DNA of 64,000 nucleotides from Rhodococcoides fascians NBRC 12155 = LMG 3623. GTDB taxonomy: Bacteria > Actinomycetota > Actinomycetes > Mycobacteriales > Mycobacteriaceae. Positions 24,684-34,064 of the stretch are shown one piece after another. A program made the translations under genes and the position numbers. The first letter of the stretch is position 1. Every line of letters starts with the position of its first letter. The notes below the pieces were generated by a model. That model saw nothing but the letters and a program-made list of their open reading frames with translations. It did no database searches and had not been told where the DNA came from. The DNA lies in NCBI RefSeq assembly GCF_001894785.1, contig NZ_BCWW01000019.1, positions 19,491 to 83,490 on the forward strand, given 5' to 3'.

Positions 24684-26595
24684 GCCGATCAACGGCCAAG
24701 TGCGCCGTGCGGGACTGCATCACGTGGCACCGCATCCAGATGGCTACTACCAGCCCGATGTCACCGAGCAATCAGCAGGCGACCCGCCGGTTGTGCGGTT
24801 CTACGGCGAGGACAACAGGACAGCGCACTATTCGTTCGCGCGGTTGCCCTGCCCTGAGCTTCACGCCGATCTGGCTGTCGCATGGGCGGCTCGAATCGGG
24901 CCGGTGGGTCAGGTGCGCACCCGTTCGGGTGCCGACAACGGGTGGATCACTCTGCAGCGTTTCCTGAGGTTCCTCGGCGATCTCCCACAGCCGCCTGTCT
25001 GTTTGGACCGAGTGACGGTGGCGAATCTCGAGCACTATCGCGCACTGCAGCTCAAAAGAACCACTGCGACGCGCGTGACCCAACAGATGGCTGCAGTGAA
25101 ACTGATACTTCGCCACCTGCCGGTCACCCGATTGCACTGGGAGGTCGCAGAATACGTAGCGCGACCGGGTGACTTCCATGAACCTCACCGACCCGGGGCC
25201 GGCGCGGCTCCCGGATACTCGGACCGCGAGTTCATGGCGATCATGGCAGCGGCACGTTCGGACGTCGCTGCCCTTCGCGGGCGGCTGCGGTCGTCGCGGC
25301 GATTGCTGTCCGTGTTCGAGCTGCAGCCGCACACGCTTTCAGCGGCAGAACGCGAGCGAGCCGCGCATCTGGCGGAGATGGCGAGCACCGGTGCCGTCAC
25401 ACCACCGCAACGCCCGAGCACTGTCTCCGGATCTGTCACCGACCTGGCCGGATGGCTGACGAAGGCCGGTCAACTATTTCTCACGACCCGCGACGTGCTG
25501 CCCCTGCTCGTGCTGGGCGTCGGACTCAGTGGCCGTAACAGCGAAACAATCAAGGAGCTTTCGCCCGAGCACCGCGTTCTGGAGGATCGCGCGGTAGCGG
25601 TCAACGTGATCAAGCGCCGGCGAGGAAAGGCTCGTACCTGCGAAACAGTGCACTGGGAGGGCGGCCCGAACGACTCCGGACTGCACACCCCCGGCGGCTT
25701 CTTCCTACTGCTCCACGAGTTGACCAGCAGTAGCAGAGCATTCAGCGGTAGCCGACGGGTGTGGTCCATTTGGACACGTGACAACATGCGAGGAACAGCG
25801 GACTTCATCCGGACGCGCTCGGCAGCCAACGGTCACATCGACCCTTTCGATCTGCAGGTTGGCCGATGGCTCGAGCATCGCAAGTGGGTTGCGCAGCATG
25901 GTCTGACAGCCGACGGCAATGGTCCGGGGGCGGAACCGTTGGTGTTGTCGATGAACCGTCTGAAAACCACGGTGGAAGTGCGTCGAACACGCGCTGTCGG
26001 AGGGCATCTCAGGTCTGCGTCGAGAACGAACACGCCGGATGTGTCATTTCTGCACTACCTGCGTAGCGATCCTAGGGTGCGTGACTGGGCCGATGAGGTA
26101 CTCACCGAAGCACTCCACGAGGCAGAACACAATGCTCATGCCTTCCGTGGGAGAATTCTCGGACCCACTGGGGCGGCTGCATTCGTGTCGGATCCAACTG
26201 GCACCGCCGCCGGACTGGGTGTTTCGGTCGATCAGATCCGGCGCGCAGTCGACGGCGAACTGGACACCTTGGTGAGTTCGTGTCTGGACTTCGAGCACAG
26301 CCCATTCAGCGGCGGCGGAGTGTGTGGGGTGTCCTTCCTGACCTGCCTGCGCTGCCCGAACGCGTTGGTCACCGAACGCCACCTCCCCCACCTTTTCTCG
26401 TTGCTCGACTGGCTTCAACGTGATCTCGACCAACGCGACATCGACGATTGGTGTGGTCGGCACGGCGTCACTTGGCTGATCATCACCCGCCTGATACTTC
26501 CCAAATTTACTGATGCGCAACAGGAACAGGCCCGCGCCGCGAAACCTGACGACCTACCCGCCGACCTGCTCGACGGATTGAAGGAACTCGCATGA
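24676..26595 (+). CDS. Tyrosine recombinase-like protein, second gene of cassette 1
   Basis: A ~639-residue protein homologous to the second gene of cassette 2. It keeps a recombinase-like layout: GLSGRNSETIKELSPEH where GLRxxE is expected, then VRRTRAVGGHLRSASR and FLHYLRSDP in the place of HxxR and the Tyr region. A C-terminal CxxC-type segment (FLTCLRCPNALVTERHLPHL) follows. The TTG at 24676 overlaps the end of the first gene; other starts (TTG 24628, GTG 24700) are possible. Probably needed with its neighbours for one transposition or integration reaction. Confidence 0.7.
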   Translation: MSEPINGQVRRAGLHHVAPHPDGYYQPDVTEQSAGDPPVVRFYGEDNRTAHYSFARLPCPELHADLAVAWAARIGPVGQVRTRSGADNGWITLQRFLRFLGDLPQPPVCLDRVTVANLEHYRALQLKRTTATRVTQQMAAVKLILRHLPVTRLHWEVAEYVARPGDFHEPHRPGAGAAPGYSDREFMAIMAAARSDVAALRGRLRSSRRLLSVFELQPHTLSAAERERAAHLAEMASTGAVTPPQRPSTVSGSVTDLAGWLTKAGQLFLTTRDVLPLLVLGVGLSGRNSETIKELSPEHRVLEDRAVAVNVIKRRRGKARTCETVHWEGGPNDSGLHTPGGFFLLLHELTSSSRAFSGSRRVWSIWTRDNMRGTADFIRTRSAANGHIDPFDLQVGRWLEHRKWVAQHGLTADGNGPGAEPLVLSMNRLKTTVEVRRTRAVGGHLRSASRTNTPDVSFLHYLRSDPRVRDWADEVLTEALHEAEHNAHAFRGRILGPTGAAAFVSDPTGTAAGLGVSVDQIRRAVDGELDTLVSSCLDFEHSPFSGGGVCGVSFLTCLRCPNALVTERHLPHLFSLLDWLQRDLDQRDIDDWCGRHGVTWLIITRLILPKFTDAQQEQARAAKPDDLPADLLDGLKELA

Positions 26596-28673
26596 GCTTG
26601 CCAGCACCCCACCCCGGGCCAGCACGGATATCTGCCGAAACGCTGGTGCTCGGGGACCGAACTTTGCGACCGGGCGCGGTACTCGAAGACACGGCACGCT
26701 TTTCGGACACGGTGTGGAGGCTGGGACCCGCACAGCGACAACAACACCAGAAGCAGATATCCATCGACTTCACCAATGTTCCTAAGAGTTTTCGCGAGGT
26801 CGCGAAACAGGTTACTTACGCATTGCTCCGGGCGGATCGTCCTCGCGGGTGCGAACGCATCAAGGCGATCGACACGGTCGCAAACCTGTCCGGGCAAGTG
26901 GGTGCGGTCCTGCGCTGGGTCGACAACCGTGGCCTACGCTCGATCTCCGCGATCACGCGCGACGACCTACGGGCCTTCAAGCAGCATGTGCACGAGCTCC
27001 GCCTCACCGACGGAAGCAGAGCGCACCTTCCGCGGGCCTTTCAGCTGCTGTGGCTCTGCCGTGCACACCTCGATGATCCTTTGACCTTCGATCCGGCCGC
27101 CGCCCTCGATACACCCCGGTCCGGACACTCCCAGCACGGACACGAGAACGAGACCGCCCGCATACCCGAGCAGGTGCACGCACCGCTACTGGTCTGGGCC
27201 ATGCGATGGGTCGACGATTTCGCACCCGATGTGCTCCGCGCCGGGGCAGAGTGGCACACGCTGCAAAGACCCCCGGCCGCGCCGGGACAAGATCGCCGAG
27301 GGCCGCAGACAGACACACGGGCCAACGTCGCGGCGATCTCCCGGGTAATAGCTCGCTATCGCGGTGAACGACGCGCGCTTCCGGCCTACCAAGGAACGGT
27401 GAATTTGAGTCACCTGCGCCGCGAAGCCAATCTCGGCCGCTCGGTCGTCGGCCCGACCCGGCCCGCCGGCGCGGTCATCATCGCTGCCGTCGCCGAGCTC
27501 GGGATCGACGACGACACCTACCTGCGGGCACCGATCGACGGACTGTTGGACGGACAACTCTGGCGGGGACGGATCCGATATGCGGAACTCGAAGAACTCA
27601 CCAGGATGCTGTACATCGCCTGCTACATCGTGATCATCTACCTCTCCGGCATGCGGGACAGCGAGGTCAAACACCTACAGCGAGGATGCGTATCGGTATG
27701 GCGGGACGACACCGGAAAGGTCGCAAGGCACCGGATAACCGGAGTGGCGTTCAAAGGTGAACGACAGGCCACCGGGGTCGCCGCCACCTGGGTCGTTACC
27801 GCGCCTGCACAACGGGCAGTTGCAGTCCTGGAACGGTTGCAACCCACGACGGAGAAATACCTGTTTGCGCTGCCCCCGACCTCGAGAAGAAGCGGCAGCC
27901 CGCGGCCCAACCATGTGAAATCTACCGCTGCCACGAACCGCGACCTGGCCGACTTCGTAAGTTGGATCGACAAATTCAGCAGCAAACTCGGTCACCGCGA
28001 TCGGATTCCCGAGGTCAATGGCGCGGCATGGAAGCTGAGCAGCCGACAGTTCCGGCGAACCCTGGCCTGGTACATCGCGAGACGCCCCGGCGGGAGCATC
28101 GCCGGGGCACTGCAATATCGCCACGTGCGCGTCCAGATGTTCGAGGGCTACGCCGGCACCTCCCAGTCGGGGTTCCGCGACGAAGCCGAAGACGACATCG
28201 CCCGCGGCGACAAGCTCGCCGACCTGATCACCAACCCGGATCTGCACCGTCTGACCGGACCCGCCGCCGCCGAGGCAGAACGACGGCTCGCTGAATTCGA
28301 GCGTCACGTTCGATTCGACGGCACGGTCATCAACGACCCCAAACGAATGCAACGCCACATGGCACGTCACGACCCCCACATCTACCCAGGCGAATTCGTG
28401 ACCTGCGTCCACAACCCCGACCGCGCGCTCTGCCGACGAAGCGACGGACGAGACGGACCGTCACTGCCGGACTGCCAACCACTGCGCTGCCGCAACGCAG
28501 CACTGACCACCGGCAACCGCGAGCAGATGAAGGAAGCGCTGCAGTCCTACGACCGCGAACTCTCCGACACCGTCCGTCTGGGCCCCTATGTTCGTCACCG
28601 CCTCCAACTCAAACGATCCGAAATCGCAGAATTCCTCACCGACGAGCACAACGTTTCACTCACAGCACCGTGA
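26592..28673 (+). CDS. Tyrosine recombinase-like protein, third gene of cassette 1
   Basis: A 693-residue recombinase. It has a catalytic-type YLSGMRDSEVKHL (Arg near 357), then SSRQFRRTLAWYIARRPGG near 480, YRHVRVQMFEGYAGTS with candidate His/Tyr, and a C-terminal Cys-rich region (CVHNPDRALC, then DCQPLRCRNAALT) that could bind zinc. ATG 26592 overlaps the previous stop. The counterpart in cassette 2 has the same motifs in the same order. Likely acts together with the two upstream recombinases. Confidence 0.75.
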   Translation: MSLPAPHPGPARISAETLVLGDRTLRPGAVLEDTARFSDTVWRLGPAQRQQHQKQISIDFTNVPKSFREVAKQVTYALLRADRPRGCERIKAIDTVANLSGQVGAVLRWVDNRGLRSISAITRDDLRAFKQHVHELRLTDGSRAHLPRAFQLLWLCRAHLDDPLTFDPAAALDTPRSGHSQHGHENETARIPEQVHAPLLVWAMRWVDDFAPDVLRAGAEWHTLQRPPAAPGQDRRGPQTDTRANVAAISRVIARYRGERRALPAYQGTVNLSHLRREANLGRSVVGPTRPAGAVIIAAVAELGIDDDTYLRAPIDGLLDGQLWRGRIRYAELEELTRMLYIACYIVIIYLSGMRDSEVKHLQRGCVSVWRDDTGKVARHRITGVAFKGERQATGVAATWVVTAPAQRAVAVLERLQPTTEKYLFALPPTSRRSGSPRPNHVKSTAATNRDLADFVSWIDKFSSKLGHRDRIPEVNGAAWKLSSRQFRRTLAWYIARRPGGSIAGALQYRHVRVQMFEGYAGTSQSGFRDEAEDDIARGDKLADLITNPDLHRLTGPAAAEAERRLAEFERHVRFDGTVINDPKRMQRHMARHDPHIYPGEFVTCVHNPDRALCRRSDGRDGPSLPDCQPLRCRNAALTTGNREQMKEALQSYDRELSDTVRLGPYVRHRLQLKRSEIAEFLTDEHNVSLTAP

Positions 28674-29047
28674 AGAAACCACTCCCCGATGACGCCGCAG
28701 TCCAGGCCGCGATGGATGGCGTGCTTACCGAATGCGAAACATCGGGGCGTCGAGCAACCGTCACCTCGGTAGAGGACCGTCTCGGCATTACCCACGCGAC
28801 GTTCTACCGGAACTATCCCGCCCTCATCACCTGGTTCCAGCAACAAAACAAGAGTCGGGCAGCGACACAGGTCAGCCGAAAAGACAGTGCAGCAGACGAT
28901 CTCGCTCGACTGCGGCGCGATAACTCCGACCTGAAAAAGCTAGTGGCGATCTACGCGAACGCAATCCGTCAACTCACCCTCGACAACGCAGCGATGACAG
29001 CGGAGCTCGATAAGACGTCCGGCGTCACCACACTCAGACCTCGATGA
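28670..29047 (+). CDS. Small HTH/coiled-coil accessory protein of cassette 1 (DUF6262/TnpC-like)
   Basis: A 125-residue protein. The N-terminal segment VTSVEDRLGITHATFYRNYP is a TetR-like helix-turn-helix, and the second half (DDLARLRRDNSDLKKLVAIYANAI) is a coiled coil. GTG 28670 overlaps the stop of the third recombinase (GTGA). Small proteins of this type end recombinase trios and Tn554-like modules (TnpC position), where they probably assist DNA binding or target choice. A homologue ends cassette 2. Confidence 0.7.
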   Translation: MKKPLPDDAAVQAAMDGVLTECETSGRRATVTSVEDRLGITHATFYRNYPALITWFQQQNKSRAATQVSRKDSAADDLARLRRDNSDLKKLVAIYANAIRQLTLDNAAMTAELDKTSGVTTLRPR

Positions 29048-29267
29048 AGCTGGCACCTTCTCCAGCCCAACTCCGATCCGCGTCGGCCGTAGCCGTGACC
29101 TCGCTGGTCAGGTTGACATATCGCGTGCCCAAACGCTTCCCGGGCGGATACGCAAGCCAGTGGCCAACGCGAATGGAGCGAAGCCTTGAGCCCAATGCGA
29201 CAATCTCACCCCACCTCGAAGCTCCGGCGACTCCGGTGTTGCAGCTCTCGTGCCCGGACCGGCTCAC
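29034..29267 (-). CDS. Possible small ORF or gene remnant after cassette 1
   Basis: A 77-codon leftward frame whose C-terminal part reads as plausible protein (RVGHWLAYPPGKRLG, then DADRSWAGEGASFIEV). Its stop overlaps the end of the converging accessory gene. No good ribosome site exists, and the N-terminal half looks less convincing, so it may be the tail of a gene truncated by insertion of cassette 1. It is the only candidate in the 289-base gap before the mannosyltransferase gene. Confidence 0.3.
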   Translation of the reverse strand: MSRSGHESCNTGVAGASRWGEIVALGSRLRSIRVGHWLAYPPGKRLGTRYVNLTSEVTATADADRSWAGEGASFIEV

Positions 29268-29336
29268 ACCCGCCCCGAGTTACCGCCACCGCTCTGAGCT
29301 GTAGGTCTAGATCGCAGGGTCAGGCGGTTTTGCGAA

Positions 29337-30497
29337 TCACTGTTGTGGCGTACTCGACCGATCCTGGCCGTCTGCCAGGACGTTCGGGAACAGAGCAGTG
29401 AGAAGAGTTGAATACGCGGTATTCCAAGTCCATTGCGCCGCAACCCAACTGCGTCCGCGTTCACCCATCGCGCGGGCGCGGACCGGGTTGTCGAGGAGTT
29501 CGACGATGGCTTGGGTCAATTGCTCGACGTCTTTGACTACATAGCCAGTTCGGCCTGCCTGCACGGTTTCGGGGGCACCTCCGGAATCACCCGCGATGAT
29601 CGGCAGTCCCATGGCGGAGGCCTCCAGGTATGCGATACCGAGTCCCTCCTCTTCGAGTCCCAGGCGACGCGTTCGGCACGGCATCGCGAAGATCGTGGCG
29701 CCGGCGAGGACTTGCGCAACGAGCTCGTGCGGAAGTCCCCCAACGAAGGTCACCGCGTTCTCCACGCCCTTTGTCCGGGCCAGACGCTGCAGACGTCGAC
29801 GGTCAGGGCCGTCGCCGACGAGAAGCAACGTGGTGTCGGGATGTCGTTCCAGAACCGCAGGAAGCGCACGAATCAACGAGTCCTGGCCTTTCCGCGGGAC
29901 GAGACGCGCGGTGCACACGATCACGCCGCTGTTGCCGTCCGGGGATGGATCGGGGCCCGCCACGGAGCCGCGCACGGGGTTGAATTGTTCGACGTCGACG
30001 CCCGGGCTCAAACGCACCAACGCTGTATCGGGCGTAACCGCTGGCAGGATTGCGCGGTAGGTATGGCCGGAGATGTACGTCAGCACGTCGACCCAACGGC
30101 CAATTGTGTGCAATCCCCACCGCGTCAAAGGAACCTTGGCCCACCATGTTTCATGCCCGTGAGTGGTGGCGACGACCCGCTTCACCCCGCAGGCCCGAAG
30201 CGCGGGAGCGATCAGGCCCAGGGGAGCTGCGGCAGCGATCCACGCGGTATCGCAGCCGTGTTCGAGCGCGATTCGACCTGCCCTGCGCATCACCCGTCCC
30301 GTCGGAAGCAGGGTTCGGCTGCGGTCCCGTATGACCAAGAATGGAAGCGAAGCGTCGTATGCGGCTGCTCCGCGTTCCGCCGAGGTGTAGACCACGATCG
30401 ACTCGGACGGAAAGCGGTGAGCCATTTCCGATGCGAACGTTTCGATGCCGCCCTGCCTCGGCGGGAAGTCGTTGGTCACGATCAAGGTCCGGCTCAT
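29337..30497 (-). CDS. GT4-family glycosyltransferase, PimB-like mannosyltransferase
   Basis: A 386-residue GT-B enzyme. It starts TLIVTNDFPPRQGGIETF, the acceptor-site signature of PimB/PimA-like mannosyltransferases, and has RLSPGVDVEQFNPV, VPRKGQDSLIRALP and a donor-site EEEGLGIAYLEASAMGLPII (EX7E) near residue 285. In mycolata this family makes phosphatidylinositol mannosides or related glycolipids using GDP-mannose at the inner membrane face. ATG 30497 overlaps the stop of the upstream GT87 gene, so the two probably share one pathway. The sequence differs enough from core PimB that a paralogue role is likely. Confidence 0.85.
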   Translation of the reverse strand: MSRTLIVTNDFPPRQGGIETFASEMAHRFPSESIVVYTSAERGAAAYDASLPFLVIRDRSRTLLPTGRVMRRAGRIALEHGCDTAWIAAAAPLGLIAPALRACGVKRVVATTHGHETWWAKVPLTRWGLHTIGRWVDVLTYISGHTYRAILPAVTPDTALVRLSPGVDVEQFNPVRGSVAGPDPSPDGNSGVIVCTARLVPRKGQDSLIRALPAVLERHPDTTLLLVGDGPDRRRLQRLARTKGVENAVTFVGGLPHELVAQVLAGATIFAMPCRTRRLGLEEEGLGIAYLEASAMGLPIIAGDSGGAPETVQAGRTGYVVKDVEQLTQAIVELLDNPVRARAMGERGRSWVAAQWTWNTAYSTLLTALFPNVLADGQDRSSTPQQ

Positions 30498-31696
30498 GCC
30501 GCGACCCGCTCGCTTTCACGATTGGGACTCGAGACGGCGGTGTCCGTTCCGGGAACCCTCGCAATCCACGCCATTCCCCAGAACATCAAAGGGTAGGCGA
30601 AGTACCCGAACCTGGCCGAAGGGGCAAGAAGGAACAGCACGGTGAGCCCGAGTGCAGCGATCGAGCAGGCCGCCGCGAACGTGCGCGGTGGTTTCACGCA
30701 CAGTCTGATTCCGATGACGATGGCACCGACGAAAAGTGCGAGCAAAGAAACGATGTGGCCGTACTCGCCCGCTTCCGCCAACGCGCCGCCGATCACCGAC
30801 GAGCCTGCCGGAGTCGGAACGTCTGCGCGACCGAGTGGGAACAACACCGTGTGCTCCACCAGTGCGCCGCCATCGAGGATCACTGGAGGAACGACTACCG
30901 CTCCCGCCAGAGCAACGGACACCGCACTGACCCGCACTGCTGACCATGTACCGGCGCGTTGACGATGTAGTACCAACGCGACGATGGCTACCGGCCATGC
31001 GGTCCACTTCAGTGCGCATGCGAACGCCAACACAGCAGCCGCGGCCCATCGGCGGTCTGCCGCCATCAGCGCCAAACCGAGCAGACAAGCACCGATGACC
31101 GGCAGATCCACCCCACCTGTGCACAGCGGAATCGCGATGAGAGGGGACGCTGTGAGAAGCCCGAGCTTCCCGAACGACTCCTGATCGATTCGTCCCCGGT
31201 CGGATCTCGTCAGCCGAACAACGATGAGCACACAGGCGGCGAAGAACACTCCGAACCAGACTCTGGGGTCCCCGAGCGGACCCTCCAGGACGACGCCAGG
31301 CAGCCCGAACAACGCCATCGCCGGAAGGTACGGGTTGTACTGAGTCAGCTCGTGAGGGTCATTGACATATGGACTGCCGGTGTCGAGCAAGTGGCGGGCC
31401 GAGTCGATGACTACTGCAACCTCGAGCTGCGCGAGTGCGCCCCCGATCAGCACGATCATCGGAACCAACACAGCGCCCAACACAGCGACACCAGCCGCTC
31501 GAGGTCGATTACGTGATCGCAACAGGACCGCACCCGCAGCGAGATAGCCAGTGACAGCGCACACTCCCCACACCCGATGCGTGGTCAATTCGGTGGTCAT
31601 CACGTACACGGCCGTGTACGCGGCGAGTGCCACGTAGATCCCGACGAGTAGGCGGTCCCGACCGACAATGCTACGAGAATCCCTCTGTAAGAGCAT
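30494..31696 (-). CDS. GT87-family polytopic mannosyltransferase
   Basis: A 400-residue membrane protein with about ten hydrophobic helices. An early loop contains DTGSPYVNDPHELTQYNPYLP, the acidic/Tyr-rich loop characteristic of GT87 polyprenol-phosphate-mannose-dependent mannosyltransferases (DUF2029), and helix starts include ALKWTAWPVAIVALVL. Such enzymes add mannose to lipomannan, arabinomannan or PIMs on the outer face of the membrane. It is co-directional and overlapping with the PimB-like gene. Confidence 0.8.
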   Translation of the reverse strand: MLLQRDSRSIVGRDRLLVGIYVALAAYTAVYVMTTELTTHRVWGVCAVTGYLAAGAVLLRSRNRPRAAGVAVLGAVLVPMIVLIGGALAQLEVAVVIDSARHLLDTGSPYVNDPHELTQYNPYLPAMALFGLPGVVLEGPLGDPRVWFGVFFAACVLIVVRLTRSDRGRIDQESFGKLGLLTASPLIAIPLCTGGVDLPVIGACLLGLALMAADRRWAAAAVLAFACALKWTAWPVAIVALVLHRQRAGTWSAVRVSAVSVALAGAVVVPPVILDGGALVEHTVLFPLGRADVPTPAGSSVIGGALAEAGEYGHIVSLLALFVGAIVIGIRLCVKPPRTFAAACSIAALGLTVLFLLAPSARFGYFAYPLMFWGMAWIARVPGTDTAVSSPNRESERVAA

Positions 31697-31768
31697 GTTT
31701 CGACGCTACAAAGACAGTGGGACTATGTCGTCACGCATCGGAGCCAAACTCGGCATCCCCCGGAGGAG

Positions 31769-32437
31769 CTAGTCGAGTCGGTGGGAGAGTTCATTTTCGT
31801 AGTAGAAAACGACAGCCTGCGTCCGGTCACGAAGGTCGAGCTTGGTGAGAATCCGCCCGACGTGGGTCTTCACTGTCTCCTCCGCCAGCACGAGATCGGA
31901 CGCGATCTCTCGATTCGACAGACCCGTGGCCAGAGCGTCCAACACGTCGAGCTCTCGGGGAGTCAACGCCGACACTGCGGCGGTGTTCGGGCGACCGCGC
32001 CGACGCCGGGCGAACTCCGAGATGAGCCGGGTTGTGACAGTCGGTGCCAGCATCGATTCCCCGGACGCGACTGTGCGGACGCCCCGGACGAAATCCGCTG
32101 CGGTGGATTGCTTGAGCAGAAACCCGCTTGCACCGACACTGAGCGCTTCGTACACGTAATCGTCGAGGTCGAACGTCGTGAGCATCAGCACGCGGATCGA
32201 GTTCGTCCTCTCGCCCAGTGATGCGAGGATCTGCTCGGTCGCCCGGATTCCATCGAGCACTGGCATTCGGATGTCCATCACGACAACGTCGGGCCGCAGG
32301 CTGACAGCAAGATCGACGGCCTCCGCACCGTTCGCGGCCTCACCGACCACGACGATGTCAGGTTCGGCCCTGAGTACGGCTGCGATTCCGTCGCGCACCA
32401 ATTCCTGGTCGTCCGCCAGCAGAACCCTGATGGTCAT
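31769..32437 (-). CDS. NarL/LuxR-family response regulator
   Basis: A 222-residue two-component regulator. The receiver domain has the acidic pair ADDQE, phospho-acceptor Asp in VVVMDIRMPVLDG (near residue 55), Thr in MLTTFD, and Lys in FLLKQST. The C-terminal LuxR helix-turn-helix runs ELDVLDALATGLSNREIA to TVKTHVGRILTKL. ATG 32437 overlaps the stop of the cognate kinase gene. Members of this family sense membrane or cell-wall stress; the target is unknown, and the adjacent mannosyltransferase pair is a candidate. Confidence 0.92.
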   Translation of the reverse strand: MTIRVLLADDQELVRDGIAAVLRAEPDIVVVGEAANGAEAVDLAVSLRPDVVVMDIRMPVLDGIRATEQILASLGERTNSIRVLMLTTFDLDDYVYEALSVGASGFLLKQSTAADFVRGVRTVASGESMLAPTVTTRLISEFARRRRGRPNTAAVSALTPRELDVLDALATGLSNREIASDLVLAEETVKTHVGRILTKLDLRDRTQAVVFYYENELSHRLD

Positions 32438-33717
32438 CGGCGGCGCTCCACTGCGCTCGGATCATCGCCAATGTTACTGCGTGGTGGGATGTTTCGTCCG
32501 CGAACTGGGAAGATTACAGACACCTCGAATCGTCCGTTCTTCGTCATCCCGGCAGTCATGCTTCCGCCGAATGCGGCTGCCCGCTCGGAGATACCGACAA
32601 GTCCGTGTCCTCGGCCTCTCGAATCGGCGGACACCTGTTCGGTTTCGTTGCCGACAGTCACCCGAAGCTCGTCGTTCGTGCGGGTCACGCGTATCTCAAC
32701 CTTCGTGCCGGGTGCGTGACGTGCTGCATTGGCGAGCGATTCCTGGAGGATGCGGTAGACGGTAGTGGACAGCGCTTCCGGCAGCGTGTCGAGCTCCCCG
32801 TCCGTATACAACGTGACGTGGGCTCCGGCCGCGCTCCATTGGCTCACAAGGGCGCCGATGTCGGACAGGTTCGGTGCCGGTGAGTGTTCAGTTGCCTCGT
32901 CCGGGTCACGAAGGACCTCGATAACCTGGCGCATCTCGGTCAGTGCGGTTGCCGATGCGCGATGTATGTCGTCGAACGTCGCAATCGCCTCGGGTGGGAG
33001 GTCGGGGCTCTTGAACCGTGCGGCCTGTGCCTGCACCGCGATCATCGACATGTGGTGCGCCACTACATCGTGCAGTTCCCGTGCGATCCGCGCCCGCTCT
33101 TCGATCACCGCCTGACGCCGCTCCTGTCCCATGCGGAGCTGCTGTTCGTCCGCCAGGGCGGTTTCCGCCGACGACAGTCGCATCATGACCACTCCCGCGA
33201 CGGTGATCGCAGCCAACGTCGCGGCAATGATCAGCAAAGCGAACGGTGGCATCTTCACCGTCAAGACAGTCGGGACCACGACCGCCAGGAAGGACACGAG
33301 GGCGACCGCGGCTCCCACGTTCGGCGGATGCACTCGGGCCACTCGATACAGGGCGAGCCCCGCCGCAATGCAACTTGCCGCCGGCCATGGGAAAACCTCT
33401 TCCTGAACCAGCCCTGACAGCGTTCCGGCGAACATCCCGAGTGCGATCAACTGCCAGGTCAGCAGAGGTGCCACCCGGATCAGAAGGAGGGGAAGTGTCT
33501 GAACAGCGCCGAGGACGTAACTGGCGGCGACCGAGTTGACCATACTCGTCAGTTGACCTATCGCAGTACCGAACAGCACGGCGACAAGCACCGCTCCAGC
33601 TGCAAGCGCCATGAATCTCGGCCGACTACCAGGCTCGTCGGTCCGCCCTCTCATTGTGGGCAACGTCGGGCGCAGGGCCGTTTTGATTCCGGCTGTCAGT
33701 TCGGCAATCACCGACAC
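32434..33717 (-). CDS. NarL-type sensor histidine kinase
   Basis: A 427-residue membrane kinase. About six transmembrane helices lie in the first 180 residues, with no sizeable extracytoplasmic sensor domain. HisKA_3 follows (ARIARELHDVVAHHMSMIAV, phospho-His near 226), then the ATPase domain (ILQESLANAARHAPGTKV and GRGHGLVGISERAAAFGG). It pairs with the overlapping downstream response regulator. The lack of an external domain suggests it senses the membrane itself. GTG start at 33717. Confidence 0.9.
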   Translation of the reverse strand: MSVIAELTAGIKTALRPTLPTMRGRTDEPGSRPRFMALAAGAVLVAVLFGTAIGQLTSMVNSVAASYVLGAVQTLPLLLIRVAPLLTWQLIALGMFAGTLSGLVQEEVFPWPAASCIAAGLALYRVARVHPPNVGAAVALVSFLAVVVPTVLTVKMPPFALLIIAATLAAITVAGVVMMRLSSAETALADEQQLRMGQERRQAVIEERARIARELHDVVAHHMSMIAVQAQAARFKSPDLPPEAIATFDDIHRASATALTEMRQVIEVLRDPDEATEHSPAPNLSDIGALVSQWSAAGAHVTLYTDGELDTLPEALSTTVYRILQESLANAARHAPGTKVEIRVTRTNDELRVTVGNETEQVSADSRGRGHGLVGISERAAAFGGSMTAGMTKNGRFEVSVIFPVRGRNIPPRSNIGDDPSAVERRR

Positions 33718-33796
33718 GACCCTACTTTGAGAAGATCCGCTTCAAATCGAAGATTGCGCGGCCGCCCACGATGCAGTCGTGGGCGCGCGGCGAAGC

Positions 33797-33850
33797 TGAT
33801 CGCAGACAGCTTCTAGATCGACTGTGGACGGTGACACAGGTTGAACGACC
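33797..33850. repeat. Imperfect direct repeat, copy A
   Basis: This 54-base stretch matches 38384-38438 at roughly 80 percent (shared TGATCGCAG, GACACA and TGAACGACC blocks). It lies in the 347-base gap between the kinase gene and the 304-residue gene. On the leftward strand it also encodes a short VDLEAVCDQLRR-like stub matching the N-terminus of the ORF at 38427. The copies bracket about 4.6 kb of accessory DNA. Confidence 0.6.
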
Positions 33851-34064
33851 TACGGCGAGCCGGACATAGCCCTTGTCGTTGCCCTCAGCCACGTTCGGGT
33901 GACATACTCGAATGGTCAGGAGCGACGCCGTGGTGGTGCTACGGGGTTTCCGGCGAATCTTCCACTATTTCGGCTGTCCCTGCTTGGCAACCAGTCTGGC
34001 AGTGCCACGTGCACTCCTGGTCGCCCGGCTCGGCCCGGCTCTCAAACGAGAAGGCGGCACCATC

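Noticed and set aside
33912..34064. N-terminal extension of the 304-residue gene
   Set aside because: The added 51 residues are Arg/Cys-rich with no ribosome site; ATG 34065 has a clear one.
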